64,000 nucleotides of DNA, from the NCBI RefSeq assembly GCF_038049935.1, contig NZ_CP145886.1, positions 2,240,501 through 2,304,500 of the forward strand, in the 5' to 3' direction. Positions 52,179-60,657 of this stretch are shown piece by piece (the first letter of the stretch is position 1; each line of letters begins with the position of its first letter). Under the pieces are notes generated by a model. That model was not told where the DNA came from. It saw only the letters and a list, made by a program, of their open reading frames with translations, and ran no database searches. Position numbers and translations under genes: made by a program. Origin of the DNA: Rossellomorea sp. y25. Its GTDB lineage: Bacteria > Bacillota > Bacilli > Bacillales > Bacillaceae_B.

Positions 52179-52709
52179 ATGGATATTTATTTCACAAAAC
52201 TAATCGAACCTAATACAGCAATAATCGAATCGATGAACCAATGGGAAAACAACCCCGATTTAATTCCATTAACCCGTCCAAATAAAAATCAGGAAGAATT
52301 GGACCAGCGTGGAAACTTGACATTTCTGGATTTAAAACAACGTTTAGAACATCATCATATATACCTGATTCACCTTAATAACCAGCTTATAGGGGAAATG
52401 AATTACATGGTCGACCCTGAGCATCTCTATAAAAAGGAAAAAGGAACTGCCTGGATGGGGATAACGATTGGTGAATCTGAAGGACGTGGAAAAGGAATTG
52501 GTTTAGAGGCAATAAACTATTTGGAACATCAGGTTAGGAAGGAAGGTCTTAAACGAATAGAATTGGGAGTGTTTGAGTTTAATACTAATGCTCGAAACCT
52601 TTATCAAAAACTCGGCTATCAGGAAATTGGCCGGATAGCAGACTTTACTTATTGGAACAGTCGAATGTGGTCTGATATTCGGATGGAAAAGTATTTAAAA
52701 GAAGATTAA
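52179..52709 (+). CDS. GNAT-family N-acetyltransferase
   Basis: 176 residues from the ATG at 52179, after AAAGGAACC; an upstream TTG has no ribosome site. The GNAT acetyl-CoA loop is GESEGRGKGIGLEAINYLEH (R/Q-x-x-G-x-G/A pattern), followed by RIELGVFEFNTNARNLYQKLGYQEIG. Earlier EMNYMVDPEHLY is the beta-4 strand region. The substrate is unknown. It is followed after 5 bp by a truncated GNAT fragment. Confidence 0.8.
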   Translation: MDIYFTKLIEPNTAIIESMNQWENNPDLIPLTRPNKNQEELDQRGNLTFLDLKQRLEHHHIYLIHLNNQLIGEMNYMVDPEHLYKKEKGTAWMGITIGESEGRGKGIGLEAINYLEHQVRKEGLKRIELGVFEFNTNARNLYQKLGYQEIGRIADFTYWNSRMWSDIRMEKYLKED

Positions 52710-52746
52710 AGGAATGAAAATCCAGGAACAAAGGAAGACTGGGATG

Positions 52747-52938
52747 GTGAATACGGTGCAGCTGGAACTTATTAAGCCTAGTGACAGGTCACTAGGCTTA
52801 CCCTATTTGCTTTTAGCAGATGAAAGGAAAAAAATCGTAGAACAGTACACGAATGCGGGAGATATGTACTCCATTTGTTATGGAATATATGTTGCCGGCG
52901 TAGTACTGTTTACTTTTCATTCTGCTGAACCCTGCTAG
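52747..52938 (+). pseudogene. Truncated GNAT acetyltransferase fragment
   Basis: A frame from about ATG 52747 gives ~63 residues with a GNAT N-terminal half: LIKPSDRSLGLPYLLLADER, KKIVEQYTNAGDMYSICYGI and YVAGVVLFTFHSAEPC, then stop. Relatives of this type are 140-160 residues, with the acetyl-CoA loop after this point. It is missing here and the citR gene begins (in its 3' end) three bases later. It looks like a remnant cut by a rearrangement. Confidence 0.6.
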
Positions 52939-52940
52939 GT

Positions 52941-53819
52941 TTATACCCTGAAACGTGATAAAAAACTCAAAAATTCCTTCTGTTTTTTATGAGCATATTT
53001 TGTAATGGCGAATGTTTTAGCTTCGGGCAATGGAAAAGCATTCGTTTCAACTTCCAATAGCCATCCTTCAAGCAGCTCCCTTCTCACGGTTGAAGAAGGG
53101 AGGTACGATACGCCAAGGCCCTCCGCAATAAATCGTTTGGTAATATGAGTTTGAGAAACTTTCATCATCCTGGTTTTCGGATAGAACAATTTAATCGTGT
53201 TGCATAGTTCATCCCAGTATGCAGGGTGATTATGTGTTAATAAGTAATTGGAGGCTAATAACTCCTCTTCGTCTAAAGGGAAAGCCGACTCAAAATCTCT
53301 TCCGTCATGGGGGGCTACCAGAATAACTTTGTCAGTAAATAGTAATGTATGATCAAGCTCAGGACTAAAACAAGGAAGACATGAGAGACCAATATCAACT
53401 TTTTCAGCAAGAACAGCTTTCTCAATATCTACCGATTCAATAATTTCAACAGAAATCTCGACTTGAGGATGGCTTTCTATATACTGTTTTAAAACAAAAG
53501 GTAATACGTTGTCAGCAATCAATGGAGATATAGCGATCCTTAGTTTTGTTGTATACCCCTGATTAAAAGTCTGAAGCTCAGTGATACCTTCTTCATAAAC
53601 GGAAATGATTCTACGGGCATGCTTTAAATAGTACCTTCCTGCTTCTGTTAGCTTTATTTTCCTTCCGTCTCTTTCAAACAATAAAACTCCGAGTTCCTTT
53701 TCTAATTGTTTAATATGTACAGTAACGGATGGCTGCGATATGTATAATCTTTCAGCGGTCTTCCTGAAATTATTGCATTCAGCTGCCGTAATAAATGTCT
53801 TTAACAAATTTAGTTCCAT
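52941..53819 (-). CDS. citR: LysR-family regulator CitR
   Basis: 292 residues. The N-terminal helix-turn-helix is LNLLKTFITAAECNNFRKTA, ERLYISQPSVTVHIKQLEKE. The effector domain has KLRIAISPLIADNVLPFVLK, which is close to CitR of B. subtilis as I recall it. The gene is divergent from a citrate synthase, as citR is from citA in B. subtilis, where CitR represses citA. The ATG at 53819 is preferred to the GTG at 53828. A 15-bp palindrome lies 14 bases upstream of its start, suiting autoregulation. Confidence 0.85.
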   Translation of the reverse strand: MELNLLKTFITAAECNNFRKTAERLYISQPSVTVHIKQLEKELGVLLFERDGRKIKLTEAGRYYLKHARRIISVYEEGITELQTFNQGYTTKLRIAISPLIADNVLPFVLKQYIESHPQVEISVEIIESVDIEKAVLAEKVDIGLSCLPCFSPELDHTLLFTDKVILVAPHDGRDFESAFPLDEEELLASNYLLTHNHPAYWDELCNTIKLFYPKTRMMKVSQTHITKRFIAEGLGVSYLPSSTVRRELLEGWLLEVETNAFPLPEAKTFAITKYAHKKQKEFLSFLSRFRV

Positions 53820-53832
53820 TTCCTCCACCCTT

Positions 53833-53869
53833 ATTAATAGTATTAATCAAAACATTTAAATATATTTAA
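53833..53869. promoter_or_regulatory. CitR operator region (two palindromes)
   Basis: ATTAATAGTATTAAT (53833-53847) is a perfect inverted repeat around one base and contains the T-N11-A LysR motif. TTAAATATATTTAA (53856-53869) is a second perfect 14-bp palindrome. Both lie between citR and citA. Confidence 0.6.
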
Positions 53870-53929
53870 TTTTCTTAATTATATAATCATTATACAATAA
53901 TTGTAATAAAGGAAAAGGGGATGATTGAA

Positions 53930-55015
53930 ATGTTTACTGAAGGGTTAAAGGGAATCGTGGCAGCACAAACGACAATCAGTCATATTGACGGCAGAATGGG
54001 GTTGCTTATCTACAGGGGATATGACATTAGTGATCTAACCAACTTGTCATTTGAACAGGTCGCATTCTTATTATGGTATGGTCACTTACCAACAAAGGAG
54101 GAAAAGAATGATATAAAAAGGAAATTGGTGATTAATAGATCCTTATCACGAACCATGAAAGAGGTTATTAAGACGCTTCCCAAGGATATGGATATGATGA
54201 GTGTATTAAGAACGGCTATTTCTTCTGAAGGAGTACCTGCTTACAAATGGACACCAACCATTGATCAAGCTATAAGATTAACAGCAGTTATTCCAACCAT
54301 CATTGCTTATCGACAATCTTTAGTAGAAGACAAACCATTTACTGAACCGAATGATAATATTAACCACGTAGAAAATTATTTATCCATGTTAACTGGCAGC
54401 AAGCCCTCTAAAGCAGTCATTGATGCACTGGAGACATACATGATCCTTACACTTGAACATGGTATGAATGCTTCTGCCTTCTCAGCAAGAGTCACATCTT
54501 CAACTGAATCTGACATGGTATCTGCCATTACTGCGGCGATCGGGACAATGAAAGGACCCCTTCACGGAGGGGCACCATCCGGCGTTATCGACTTACTTAA
54601 TGAGATAGGTACGGCAGAAAATGCGGAAAAAGTCATCAGAAAGAAAGTACTCAATGGAGAGAAACTGATGGGGTTCGGTCATCGTGTGTATAAAACACAT
54701 GATCCAAGAGCAGCTGCTTTGAGAAAGAAATTAGTCGAATCTAAGGGGGAAGATGGCTCACTGGACCTTGCATTACATGTGGAACATACGGCTATTGATG
54801 TGTTAAATGAATTGAAACCAGGGAGAGCCCTCTACACGAATGTAGAGTTCTATGCAGCAGCCATTATGAAATCAATCGCACTTAAACCTGAACTTTTCAC
54901 ACCAACCTTTACGGCCAGTCGTATCGTAGGGTGGACGGCTCATGTTCTAGAACAAGCTGAAAACAATACAATATACCGGCCTCAATCTGAATATATTGGT
55001 AGACTGAAAATATAA
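53930..55015 (+). CDS. citA: Citrate synthase I (CitA)
   Basis: 361 residues of the short bacterial citrate synthase type, condensing acetyl-CoA and oxaloacetate. The start of the fold is GLKGIVAAQTTISHIDGRMG and IYRGYDISDLT. Catalytic groups are in GTMKGPLHGGAPSGVIDLLN (first His), LMGFGHRVYKTHDPRAAALR (second His) and ALYTNVEFYAAAIMKSIAL, where the conserved Asp is replaced by Glu or shifted. The ATG at 53930 is nine bases after GGGG. It is divergent from citR. It is the minor citrate synthase of Bacillus next to CitZ. Confidence 0.9.
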   Translation: MFTEGLKGIVAAQTTISHIDGRMGLLIYRGYDISDLTNLSFEQVAFLLWYGHLPTKEEKNDIKRKLVINRSLSRTMKEVIKTLPKDMDMMSVLRTAISSEGVPAYKWTPTIDQAIRLTAVIPTIIAYRQSLVEDKPFTEPNDNINHVENYLSMLTGSKPSKAVIDALETYMILTLEHGMNASAFSARVTSSTESDMVSAITAAIGTMKGPLHGGAPSGVIDLLNEIGTAENAEKVIRKKVLNGEKLMGFGHRVYKTHDPRAAALRKKLVESKGEDGSLDLALHVEHTAIDVLNELKPGRALYTNVEFYAAAIMKSIALKPELFTPTFTASRIVGWTAHVLEQAENNTIYRPQSEYIGRLKI

Positions 55016-55116
55016 ATCTACGGAGCTACATTCCATGTAATGTGGGTTTAATAATTTGTAAAATATTCCTTTATTTAGTGATATAATTGAAACATACTTT
55101 AAAAGGAGGGTTTGGA

Positions 55117-55500
55117 ATGATCAGCAAAGTCGGTCAAATTATGGTGTACGTGAATAACCAGGATGAAGCCGTGAATTTTTGGATTGAAAAAGTAGGTTTC
55201 ACTGTCATAGCGGAAGAAGGTAATGGTCAAGGAATGAGGTGGATTGAAATTGCTCCCTCTAAAGATGCGGAAACAAGTATTGTTCTCCATAATAAGGAAT
55301 TAATCGCTCAAATGGAGCCTGAATTAAATCTTGGCACGCCTTCCTTAATGCTGTTCTCAAACAATCTGGATGAATTATATAATAGCTTATCAAATAAAAA
55401 TATAACAGTCGGAGAAATAGTGGAAATGCCTTCTGGAAGAGTGTTCAACTTTGCAGACCATGAAGGTAATTACTTTGCGGTTATGGAGAAAAGTAACTAG
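55117..55500 (+). CDS. VOC-family protein (glyoxalase-like)
   Basis: 127 residues from the ATG at 55117, after AAAGGAGGGTTTGGA. The pattern KVGQIMVYVNNQDEAVNFWIEKVGF, then RWIEIAPSKDAETSIVLHN, and a C-terminal GRVFNFADHEGNYFAVMEK is the common bacterial VOC type also known as YwbC/PhnB-like. The final Asp-His-x-Gly is typical of metal-ligand or near-ligand positions. Substrate unknown. It follows citA after 100 bp and may be separate. Confidence 0.78.
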   Translation: MISKVGQIMVYVNNQDEAVNFWIEKVGFTVIAEEGNGQGMRWIEIAPSKDAETSIVLHNKELIAQMEPELNLGTPSLMLFSNNLDELYNSLSNKNITVGEIVEMPSGRVFNFADHEGNYFAVMEKSN

Positions 55501-55546
55501 AGTTTGAAGAAACTAATTAAATGGTGATGCATCTCTTTGCTTTATC

Positions 55547-55989
55547 TAAAAAGAGCCTGGGACAAAACTAAAATGCCACGATGTAATGACGAACAATAGA
55601 AGTATAGGCTCTTAATAACGCTAATGATTTCCGTGCAAGACTACGCTTTCCGCGGGTAGCTCGTGAGCCTCCTCGGCAAGCCTGCGGGAAGAAAAGCGGA
55701 GGGGCTTTGTTCAGAGGCGGGGGGCATAAGTCAAATCGTCCAAGAAGGCGTTCTTTGCCTTCTTGGACGATTTGACTTATGACATGTTCCTCTAAGCCCC
55801 GGAGCTGGACGGGTCTCACATAAGCTACTTTTCCCGCAGGAGTCTTCGTCTTGCACTCCAATCAACCGCTGGAACAGCTAAAATCAAATGTATCGAAATA
55901 AATAATAAACCCGAACAAATCCACTTTCTAGGGAGCAGATTTGTTCGGGTTTTATTTAGACTAAAACACTTTTGTCCCGGCCTTTTTTT
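55547..55989. repeat. Large palindromic interspersed repeat element
   Basis: About 440 bp bounded by inverted ends (AAAGAGCCTGGGACAAAA at 55550 and TTTTGTCCCGGCCTTTTTTT at 55970). It contains a perfect 25-bp hairpin (55725-55749 with 55757-55781, seven-base loop) and a second 15-bp hairpin (AAACCCGAACAAATC with GATTTGTTCGGGTTT, about 55909-55954). Its GC content is far above its surroundings and there is no gene inside. I recall similar sequences as multi-copy elements in Bacillus genomes. The right end with its T run may also act as a terminator. Confidence 0.75.
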
Positions 55990-56112
55990 ATTAACAATAT
56001 TATGCAAGTAATCAACAGCGCTTCTGGTTCGATCATTAAACACAAGTTCTTAACCCGTGTATGGATCTCCTGGTTGCACTAACTGCCTTGTGACATTTTT
56101 CTATCTTAAATA

Positions 56113-56619
56113 CTAGGTGTCTAAACCATATTTTTTCAGTTCTTCTGTATCATTTGGAAGAGTCACGTAACCTTCATGGTGCATACCCAGTTTTTCTAAC
56201 AATCTAGAAGACGAATCATTGTCCTTCGTCGTGATCGCTGCGAGTCGTTTTATACCTAGTTTCTTGGCAAATTCCAATGTACCCGTCGCGGCTTCATAGG
56301 CATATCCCTGTGATTGATAGTGTGAGAGAAATGCAAAACCGATATCCACATCTTCAAGACCTTCCCGTTTAATTAACCCGCACAAGCCAATCGGAGCCTT
56401 CTCTTCCTTGTGTTCCGTCAAGAATAGCCCGAATCCTTCCCGCTCATACATTGCTCTCGGTCCATTCATAATATAGTCCATGGCATCATCCAGTGTACGA
56501 ATCCCCTTGTCACCTATGTACTGCAGCCATCCAGGTTCATTTAGTAATTTCATAATGAATTCAGCATCTCTGATTTCTACCCATCGGAGGATGAGTCTTT
56601 TTGTTTCTATTACTTTCAT
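56113..56619 (-). CDS. GNAT-family N-acetyltransferase (RimJ/RimL type)
   Basis: 168 residues. It starts with IETKRLILRWVEIRDAEFIM, the typical RimJ-type opening, followed by YEREGFGLFLTEHKEEKAPI and the acetyl-CoA loop region FLSHYQSQGYAYEAATGTLE (Q-x-x-G-Y-A), then RLAAITTKDNDSSSRLLEKL. The ATG at 56619 follows AGAGGTGACCTAT. RimJ-like proteins acetylate N-termini or small molecules. Substrate unknown. It is monocistronic. Confidence 0.82.
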   Translation of the reverse strand: MKVIETKRLILRWVEIRDAEFIMKLLNEPGWLQYIGDKGIRTLDDAMDYIMNGPRAMYEREGFGLFLTEHKEEKAPIGLCGLIKREGLEDVDIGFAFLSHYQSQGYAYEAATGTLEFAKKLGIKRLAAITTKDNDSSSRLLEKLGMHHEGYVTLPNDTEELKKYGLDT

Positions 56620-56858
56620 ATAGGTCACCTCTTCTAGTATCTTTTACATTTATTTTAACTTGAATGATGAAAAGAATCTATTTCAACTCAATGAATAAAA
56701 AGTTTTAATGCTCGGATTCTTTTTGAATGATAATGAAGAGAAGTGCTGCCTCCAATATTATTTTGCGAGACACACTCACACCAAAAATCCAAGACTACCA
56801 TTCAAGTTTGTACATGCTATAGTTTCCTTATAACGAATGAGATAGATGAGGTGTAATC

Positions 56859-57506
56859 ATGACAAAAAATTTCAAAATGGAAGCTCCTAAAATCCCAGCT
56901 CGATTGGAATCAGCTAATTTTCAAGATGTATATTATGAAGAAGATCCATTTCTATCTAATTGCAGGATAGAAACTGCAAGGCTTGATCAAGAAGAAATCG
57001 ATCAGCTCGTTTTATCTAAAATTGTCTTCAAAAATGTGTCTTTCATAGGTGCGTCTTTTCCAAGAGTGGATATGACCGATGTCGTGTTTGAGAACTGCGA
57101 TCTATCAAATGCAAACTTCCGTGAGGGGATCATACATCGAGTGACGTTCAAAGAATGCAAGTTAATGGGGGTTGATTTTTCTGAAACCAATCTGGTGAAT
57201 GTCACTTTTGATGAATGCCTTGCGAATATGACTGACTTTGTCGAAGCACGTTTAAAACAGGTGAAGTTCATTCAAAGCTCCTTGCAGCATGCAAACTATG
57301 CAGACTGCAAGCTTGTGAAAGTGAAATTTGATCTATGCGATCTGAATGAGATTGAATTTACTCAAACAATACTTAAAGGAATTGATATAAGTACTTGTAC
57401 ATATACACGAATCAATGTTTCACCTGAAAACTTGTTTGGTTGTGAGGTTTCACCTGAGCAGGCCATTGGGTTTGCAAGTTTGTTGGGGTTGAAGGTGAGA
57501 GAATAA
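56859..57506 (+). CDS. Pentapeptide-repeat protein
   Basis: 215 residues. From about residue 50 the chain shows A(D/N)LXX-type five-residue units: FENCDLSNANF, FKECKLMGVDFSETNL, FDECLANMTDFVEARL, FIQSSLQHANYADCKL and FDLCDLNEIEF. This makes a right-handed square beta-helix; related proteins such as Qnr mimic DNA and protect gyrase. The helix here is short and has no Qnr-type loops. The start follows GATGAGGTGTAATC. It is monocistronic. Confidence 0.82.
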   Translation: MTKNFKMEAPKIPARLESANFQDVYYEEDPFLSNCRIETARLDQEEIDQLVLSKIVFKNVSFIGASFPRVDMTDVVFENCDLSNANFREGIIHRVTFKECKLMGVDFSETNLVNVTFDECLANMTDFVEARLKQVKFIQSSLQHANYADCKLVKVKFDLCDLNEIEFTQTILKGIDISTCTYTRINVSPENLFGCEVSPEQAIGFASLLGLKVRE

Positions 57507-57593
57507 AAAAACTGCCTTCCATATAGAAAATAATGGTATAATATCAAGTCTGAAAATTCCAAAAAACTTTCTTGGTTTGAGGAGGGCTTCAAT

Positions 57594-57620
57594 ATGACAA
57601 TAACAGAAAGCCTGATTTAG
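57594..57620 (+). promoter_or_regulatory. Possible leader peptide (8 codons) and attenuator before the GNAT gene
   Basis: ATG at 57594 lies seven bases after GGAGGG and encodes MTITESLI before a stop. The stop is inside a long hairpin (57608-57658; AAGCCTG with CAGGCTT plus an inner stem). Immediately downstream, CCCC (57662-57665) can pair with either GGGG in the hairpin loop (57633-57636) or GGGG of the GNAT ribosome site (57677-57680). Confidence 0.45.
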
Positions 57621-57687
57621 GTGGAACAACATGGGGATGTCGCCTAATTAACAGGCTTGCTCCCCGCATATTGGAAGGGGAAAATGA

Positions 57688-58143
57688 ATGAATACAAACA
57701 GTGTTAAAATAGTAGAATTAAACACAGATAATTGGTACGATTGCTGTCAGTTAGAAATATGTGAGGATCAGCAGGCTTTCATCGAGTCAAATGCGGTATC
57801 AATTGCACAATCAAAATTCGAGCATACCTTAAAACCATTTGCCATCTGTTTTGATCATCAAGTGGTTGGATTTTTAATGTACAACTCAGTACCAGAAGAA
57901 CTCGATGCTCACTGGGTTTACAGAATCATGGTGGATAAAAACTATCAAGGGATGGGAATCGGTAAGGCGGCAACTATCCTGATGATGGCTGAAATGACTA
58001 AAACCCTTGATGCAACTAAGATTGTTGTGGGGTATCACCCTGATAATAAAGGTGCCCATCGATTATATGCCAGTCTGGGATTTATTGACCAAGGAGATAG
58101 ATTTGGCAGGGAAATGGCTGTTGTGAAGGATTTGAAAATCTAA
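57688..58143 (+). CDS. GNAT-family acetyltransferase, BltD/spermidine-type
   Basis: 151 residues. FIESNAVSIAQSKFEHTLKP, AICFDHQVVGFLMYNSVPEE, YRIMVDKNYQGMGIGKAATI (acetyl-CoA loop Q-G-x-G-x-G) and HPDNKGAHRLYASLGFIDQG follow the pattern of BltD, the spermine/spermidine acetyltransferase of Bacillus. ATTGGAAGGGGAAAATGA precedes the ATG. The upstream leader suggests induced translation. The exact amine substrate is not known. Confidence 0.8.
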   Translation: MNTNSVKIVELNTDNWYDCCQLEICEDQQAFIESNAVSIAQSKFEHTLKPFAICFDHQVVGFLMYNSVPEELDAHWVYRIMVDKNYQGMGIGKAATILMMAEMTKTLDATKIVVGYHPDNKGAHRLYASLGFIDQGDRFGREMAVVKDLKI

Positions 58144-58156
58144 ATAAAACATTTTG

Positions 58157-58190
58157 GAAAGGCCAAGTTTAGAAAAGTGGCCTTTCTTCA
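58157..58190. terminator. Hairpin terminator between the convergent GNAT and sigma genes
   Basis: GAAAGGCCA / TGGCCTTTC stem with a 12-base loop, in the gap between the two stop codons. The T run is short. Confidence 0.65.
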
Positions 58191-58220
58191 TTACCCAAAA
58201 AAAGTACAATCGTTTAATCT

Positions 58221-58712
58221 TTAGTAATCTTTTATATCCAGCATTCCCTGAATCTTCTCCTTCGCTCCCTTTCGCCACTTTTTTACAGCGGAAATCGATA
58301 CATTTTCTGCCTTGGCAATTTCACTAACGGTCAACATATGCATACATGTATACAACACCCATTTTCTCTGATTTTCAGTTAAACCATGACAGTAGGAGAG
58401 AAGCACTTCATGGGCCAGCTGAACATTCGCTTGCTCATCCTCGATAATCTCAAAAAAGTCCGCCTCTTTGAAAATACTTTTCTCTTCATTCCGATATTCA
58501 CTGGTTAATTGAGATAATAATCTTCCGCGTACAAATGAATAAGCATAAGCTGGGAAGGCACCCTTTTCAGGATCAAAATTTTCATGGGCCTCCCAAAGAG
58601 CTATGAGTCCGGTTTGATAATATTCAGACTTATTTTTGTATATGTGCAAAGAATGAATCAATTTATGAATCATTAAATCATATTTTGCATGAAGCTCTTC
58701 AAATGGTTCCAT
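58221..58712 (-). CDS. Sigma-70 family RNA polymerase sigma factor-like protein
   Basis: 163 residues. Region 2 is YYQTGLIALWEAHENFDPEK and GAFPAYAYSFVRGRLLSQLT. Region 4 is LTENQRKWVLYTCMHMLTVS and EIAKAENVSISAVKKWRKGA, a helix-turn-helix with lysine-rich recognition helix. This resembles the short sigma factors of Bacillus outside the classic ECF group. The start follows AAGGAAACTGTA. No anti-sigma gene is adjacent. Its regulon is unknown. Confidence 0.75.
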   Translation of the reverse strand: MEPFEELHAKYDLMIHKLIHSLHIYKNKSEYYQTGLIALWEAHENFDPEKGAFPAYAYSFVRGRLLSQLTSEYRNEEKSIFKEADFFEIIEDEQANVQLAHEVLLSYCHGLTENQRKWVLYTCMHMLTVSEIAKAENVSISAVKKWRKGAKEKIQGMLDIKDY

Positions 58713-59074
58713 TACAGTTTCCTTCTGATCGACGCGCCTCTCTATGAATTCCTAGGTAGGTTAACCTTACAAAGGAAAAGGGGGGCGGACAAAAGAGAAA
58801 GATAGCCGTTTCACCGTGATGAACGTACAGAAACTGGTAGGTCAAAAACTATTTTCACTTTAGGAAACATCCTATTTTCTCCAAGTTTGTTATGGAAATG
58901 TAGATTGATACGGGTTAATCAACAGGTGAAGGCAGATGCAGGTAACTTACATATGGAATGAAAAAATGATGAGTTTATTTGGAAAAGATTCGTGATCACG
59001 GACGAACTTTCACGTTTACCTCATACACTTCTTAGGCAATACTAGAATCAATAAAACCCTTAAGGGGGGATACA
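58713..59074. other. Intergenic region upstream of the sigma gene
   Basis: About 360 bp. It contains a 10-bp palindrome AGGTTAACCT (about 58756-58765) 45 bases from the sigma start, which may be a regulatory site. No other hairpin or gene is seen. Confidence 0.3.
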
Positions 59075-59374
59075 ATGCCACGCAAAAGTGCTTCCTCAAC
59101 TGAGAAAACGGAAGAACAGATACAGGAAAAAGAAAATGTCGATAGACTTGAACGGATGCTGGCAGCTGTACTGAACTATTTATCCGATGACGAGATTGAG
59201 GAAATTGACATTGAATACCTCCTGACAAATACGGAAGATCTTCGTGACTGGTGGGAACATTACAAGGAGAAAAACAAAAAACAGATTGAAGACGAAATAA
59301 AAAAGTCTCTAAACAAGTTGACTCTTGAAGAATTAGAAAATATCCGGATGCAAATCCGGGAGAAAAATGGCTGA
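59075..59374 (+). CDS. Small charged helical protein, unknown (99 aa)
   Basis: 99 residues, highly charged and predicted helical throughout: KTEEQIQEKENVDRLERMLA, YLSDDEIEEIDIEYLLTNTE, DLRDWWEHYKEKNKKQIED and LEELENIRMQIREKNG. A good ribosome site (AAGGGGGGATACA) and a strong terminator show it is a real gene. I do not recognise the family. It could be a coiled-coil or a regulator partner. Confidence 0.65.
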   Translation: MPRKSASSTEKTEEQIQEKENVDRLERMLAAVLNYLSDDEIEEIDIEYLLTNTEDLRDWWEHYKEKNKKQIEDEIKKSLNKLTLEELENIRMQIREKNG

Positions 59375-59397
59375 GCCATCTTGATTCAGCCCTCAAA

Positions 59398-59430
59398 AAA
59401 ACGCTCAGATAATCCTCTGGGCGTTTTTCT
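59398..59430 (+). terminator. Terminator of the small helical protein gene
   Basis: AAAACGCTCAGA / TCTGGGCGTTTT stem (one G-U pair), six-base loop, T-rich tail, flanked by A residues so it may serve both strands. Confidence 0.88.
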
Positions 59431-59447
59431 TTAATTAAATTGGAAAT

Positions 59448-60503
59448 TTATTTATCACACTCAAAAACTTCTCGATACAACTGACCCGCAATCGAAACAA
59501 CCCCAACTGGCATCTGATTTACGATTACGGTCAAAAGCACTTCATGATCAGGATAATAGAGTGTCACTGATTCGTATCCATGAATTACACCCTGATGACC
59601 AACTGCTTGTACCCCATTAGCAAATGTAAATTGTTGCAACCCGAGTCCATAGGATTGCATCGTATCATCGGTTTCGTGAAAATGCAGCATCTCTTTCCTA
59701 GATTCCTCTGATAAAAGCGTGCCATTGAGAACAGCCTTCATAAACGTTTGTATTTCAAAAGGGGTAGAAACAAGAGCTCCTGCAGTCCAAGTGATGGATA
59801 TATTGAGTTTATTTATTTCTGTCACTTCTTCAGAAAGCTCTGTCATATCTGGAGTTGCTTTAGAATGACCAGTCGCAAATGGATGTCTTAGTTCATTCGT
59901 TAGAGGAAAATACGTCCTTTTTAGTTGAAGCGGTTGGATAATCCATTGATCGATTACGTCTTCAATTGACTTCCCTGATAATTTTTCCACAATCATACCA
60001 AGCACGATATATCCTGTATTGGAGTAGTGATATTCAGTGCCGGGTTCAACTTCGAGATCATGGTTGGCAATCAGTCTAACGAGACTTCGAGGTGGAAAGA
60101 TATCTTGAAGACTGGAAACGGCATGTTGGATAGATTTCGTTCCTGCAACATCCACCCAGATGTAATCCTTTAAACCACTTCTATGTTGAAGCAAATGACG
60201 TACGGTTATTCGACTGCCATGGGCGAGGGTACCTGGTAAGATGGATTCCACCGTTTGGTCAAGTGAGAGTTGTCTATTTTCCTGTAGTTTCAAAATAAGC
60301 GTGCTGATAAAAATTTTTGTAATGCTTCCCACACGTTGGTGATCATCAGGCTCCAACTGTAAATATGACTCGGATTGTCGAACTCCAACTGCTATTAAAT
60401 GGTCCTCACCAGTTGAATCAGTCAAACAAACTGACATGCCGGGAAGCTGGTGTTTCTCACATAGTGAGTGGACCGTATTTTCAAGAATACTGTGATCTAT
60501 CAA
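59448..60503 (-). CDS. Serine hydrolase of the beta-lactamase/class C family
   Basis: About 351 residues from a TTG at 60503, eight bases after AAAGGATG. The three active-site motifs are present: RVGSITKIFISTLI (SxxK), EYHYSNTGYIVLG (Tyr-x-Asn) and AVGHQGVIHGYESVTL (His-x-Gly in place of KTG). LPGMSVCLTD near the start is usual. There is no signal peptide, so it is cytoplasmic. Relatives include esterases, D-amino-peptidases and EstB-type enzymes; real beta-lactam cleavage is unlikely. Substrate unknown. Confidence 0.82.
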   Translation of the reverse strand: MIDHSILENTVHSLCEKHQLPGMSVCLTDSTGEDHLIAVGVRQSESYLQLEPDDHQRVGSITKIFISTLILKLQENRQLSLDQTVESILPGTLAHGSRITVRHLLQHRSGLKDYIWVDVAGTKSIQHAVSSLQDIFPPRSLVRLIANHDLEVEPGTEYHYSNTGYIVLGMIVEKLSGKSIEDVIDQWIIQPLQLKRTYFPLTNELRHPFATGHSKATPDMTELSEEVTEINKLNISITWTAGALVSTPFEIQTFMKAVLNGTLLSEESRKEMLHFHETDDTMQSYGLGLQQFTFANGVQAVGHQGVIHGYESVTLYYPDHEVLLTVIVNQMPVGVVSIAGQLYREVFECDK

Positions 60504-60657
60504 AGAAATCATCCTTTCTAGCAATATTTTTTAAGGAACTCTTTATAAAAACGGATATATCTTCCCCCATGAGGAAAAATCCTGGACGCAAGCAGGATTT
60601 GTGCCTGTACATATTGAAATTTATTCTAGTAATGTAACAGAAATGGAGGGAATCACT

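Noticed and set aside
55568..55861. A minus-strand frame inside the palindromic repeat
   Set aside because: It is read through the hairpins of the interspersed element, has no ribosome site and no recognisable protein.
59448..60503. True beta-lactamase
   Set aside because: There is no signal peptide and the third motif is His-x-Gly in the style of esterases, so it is called only a serine hydrolase.
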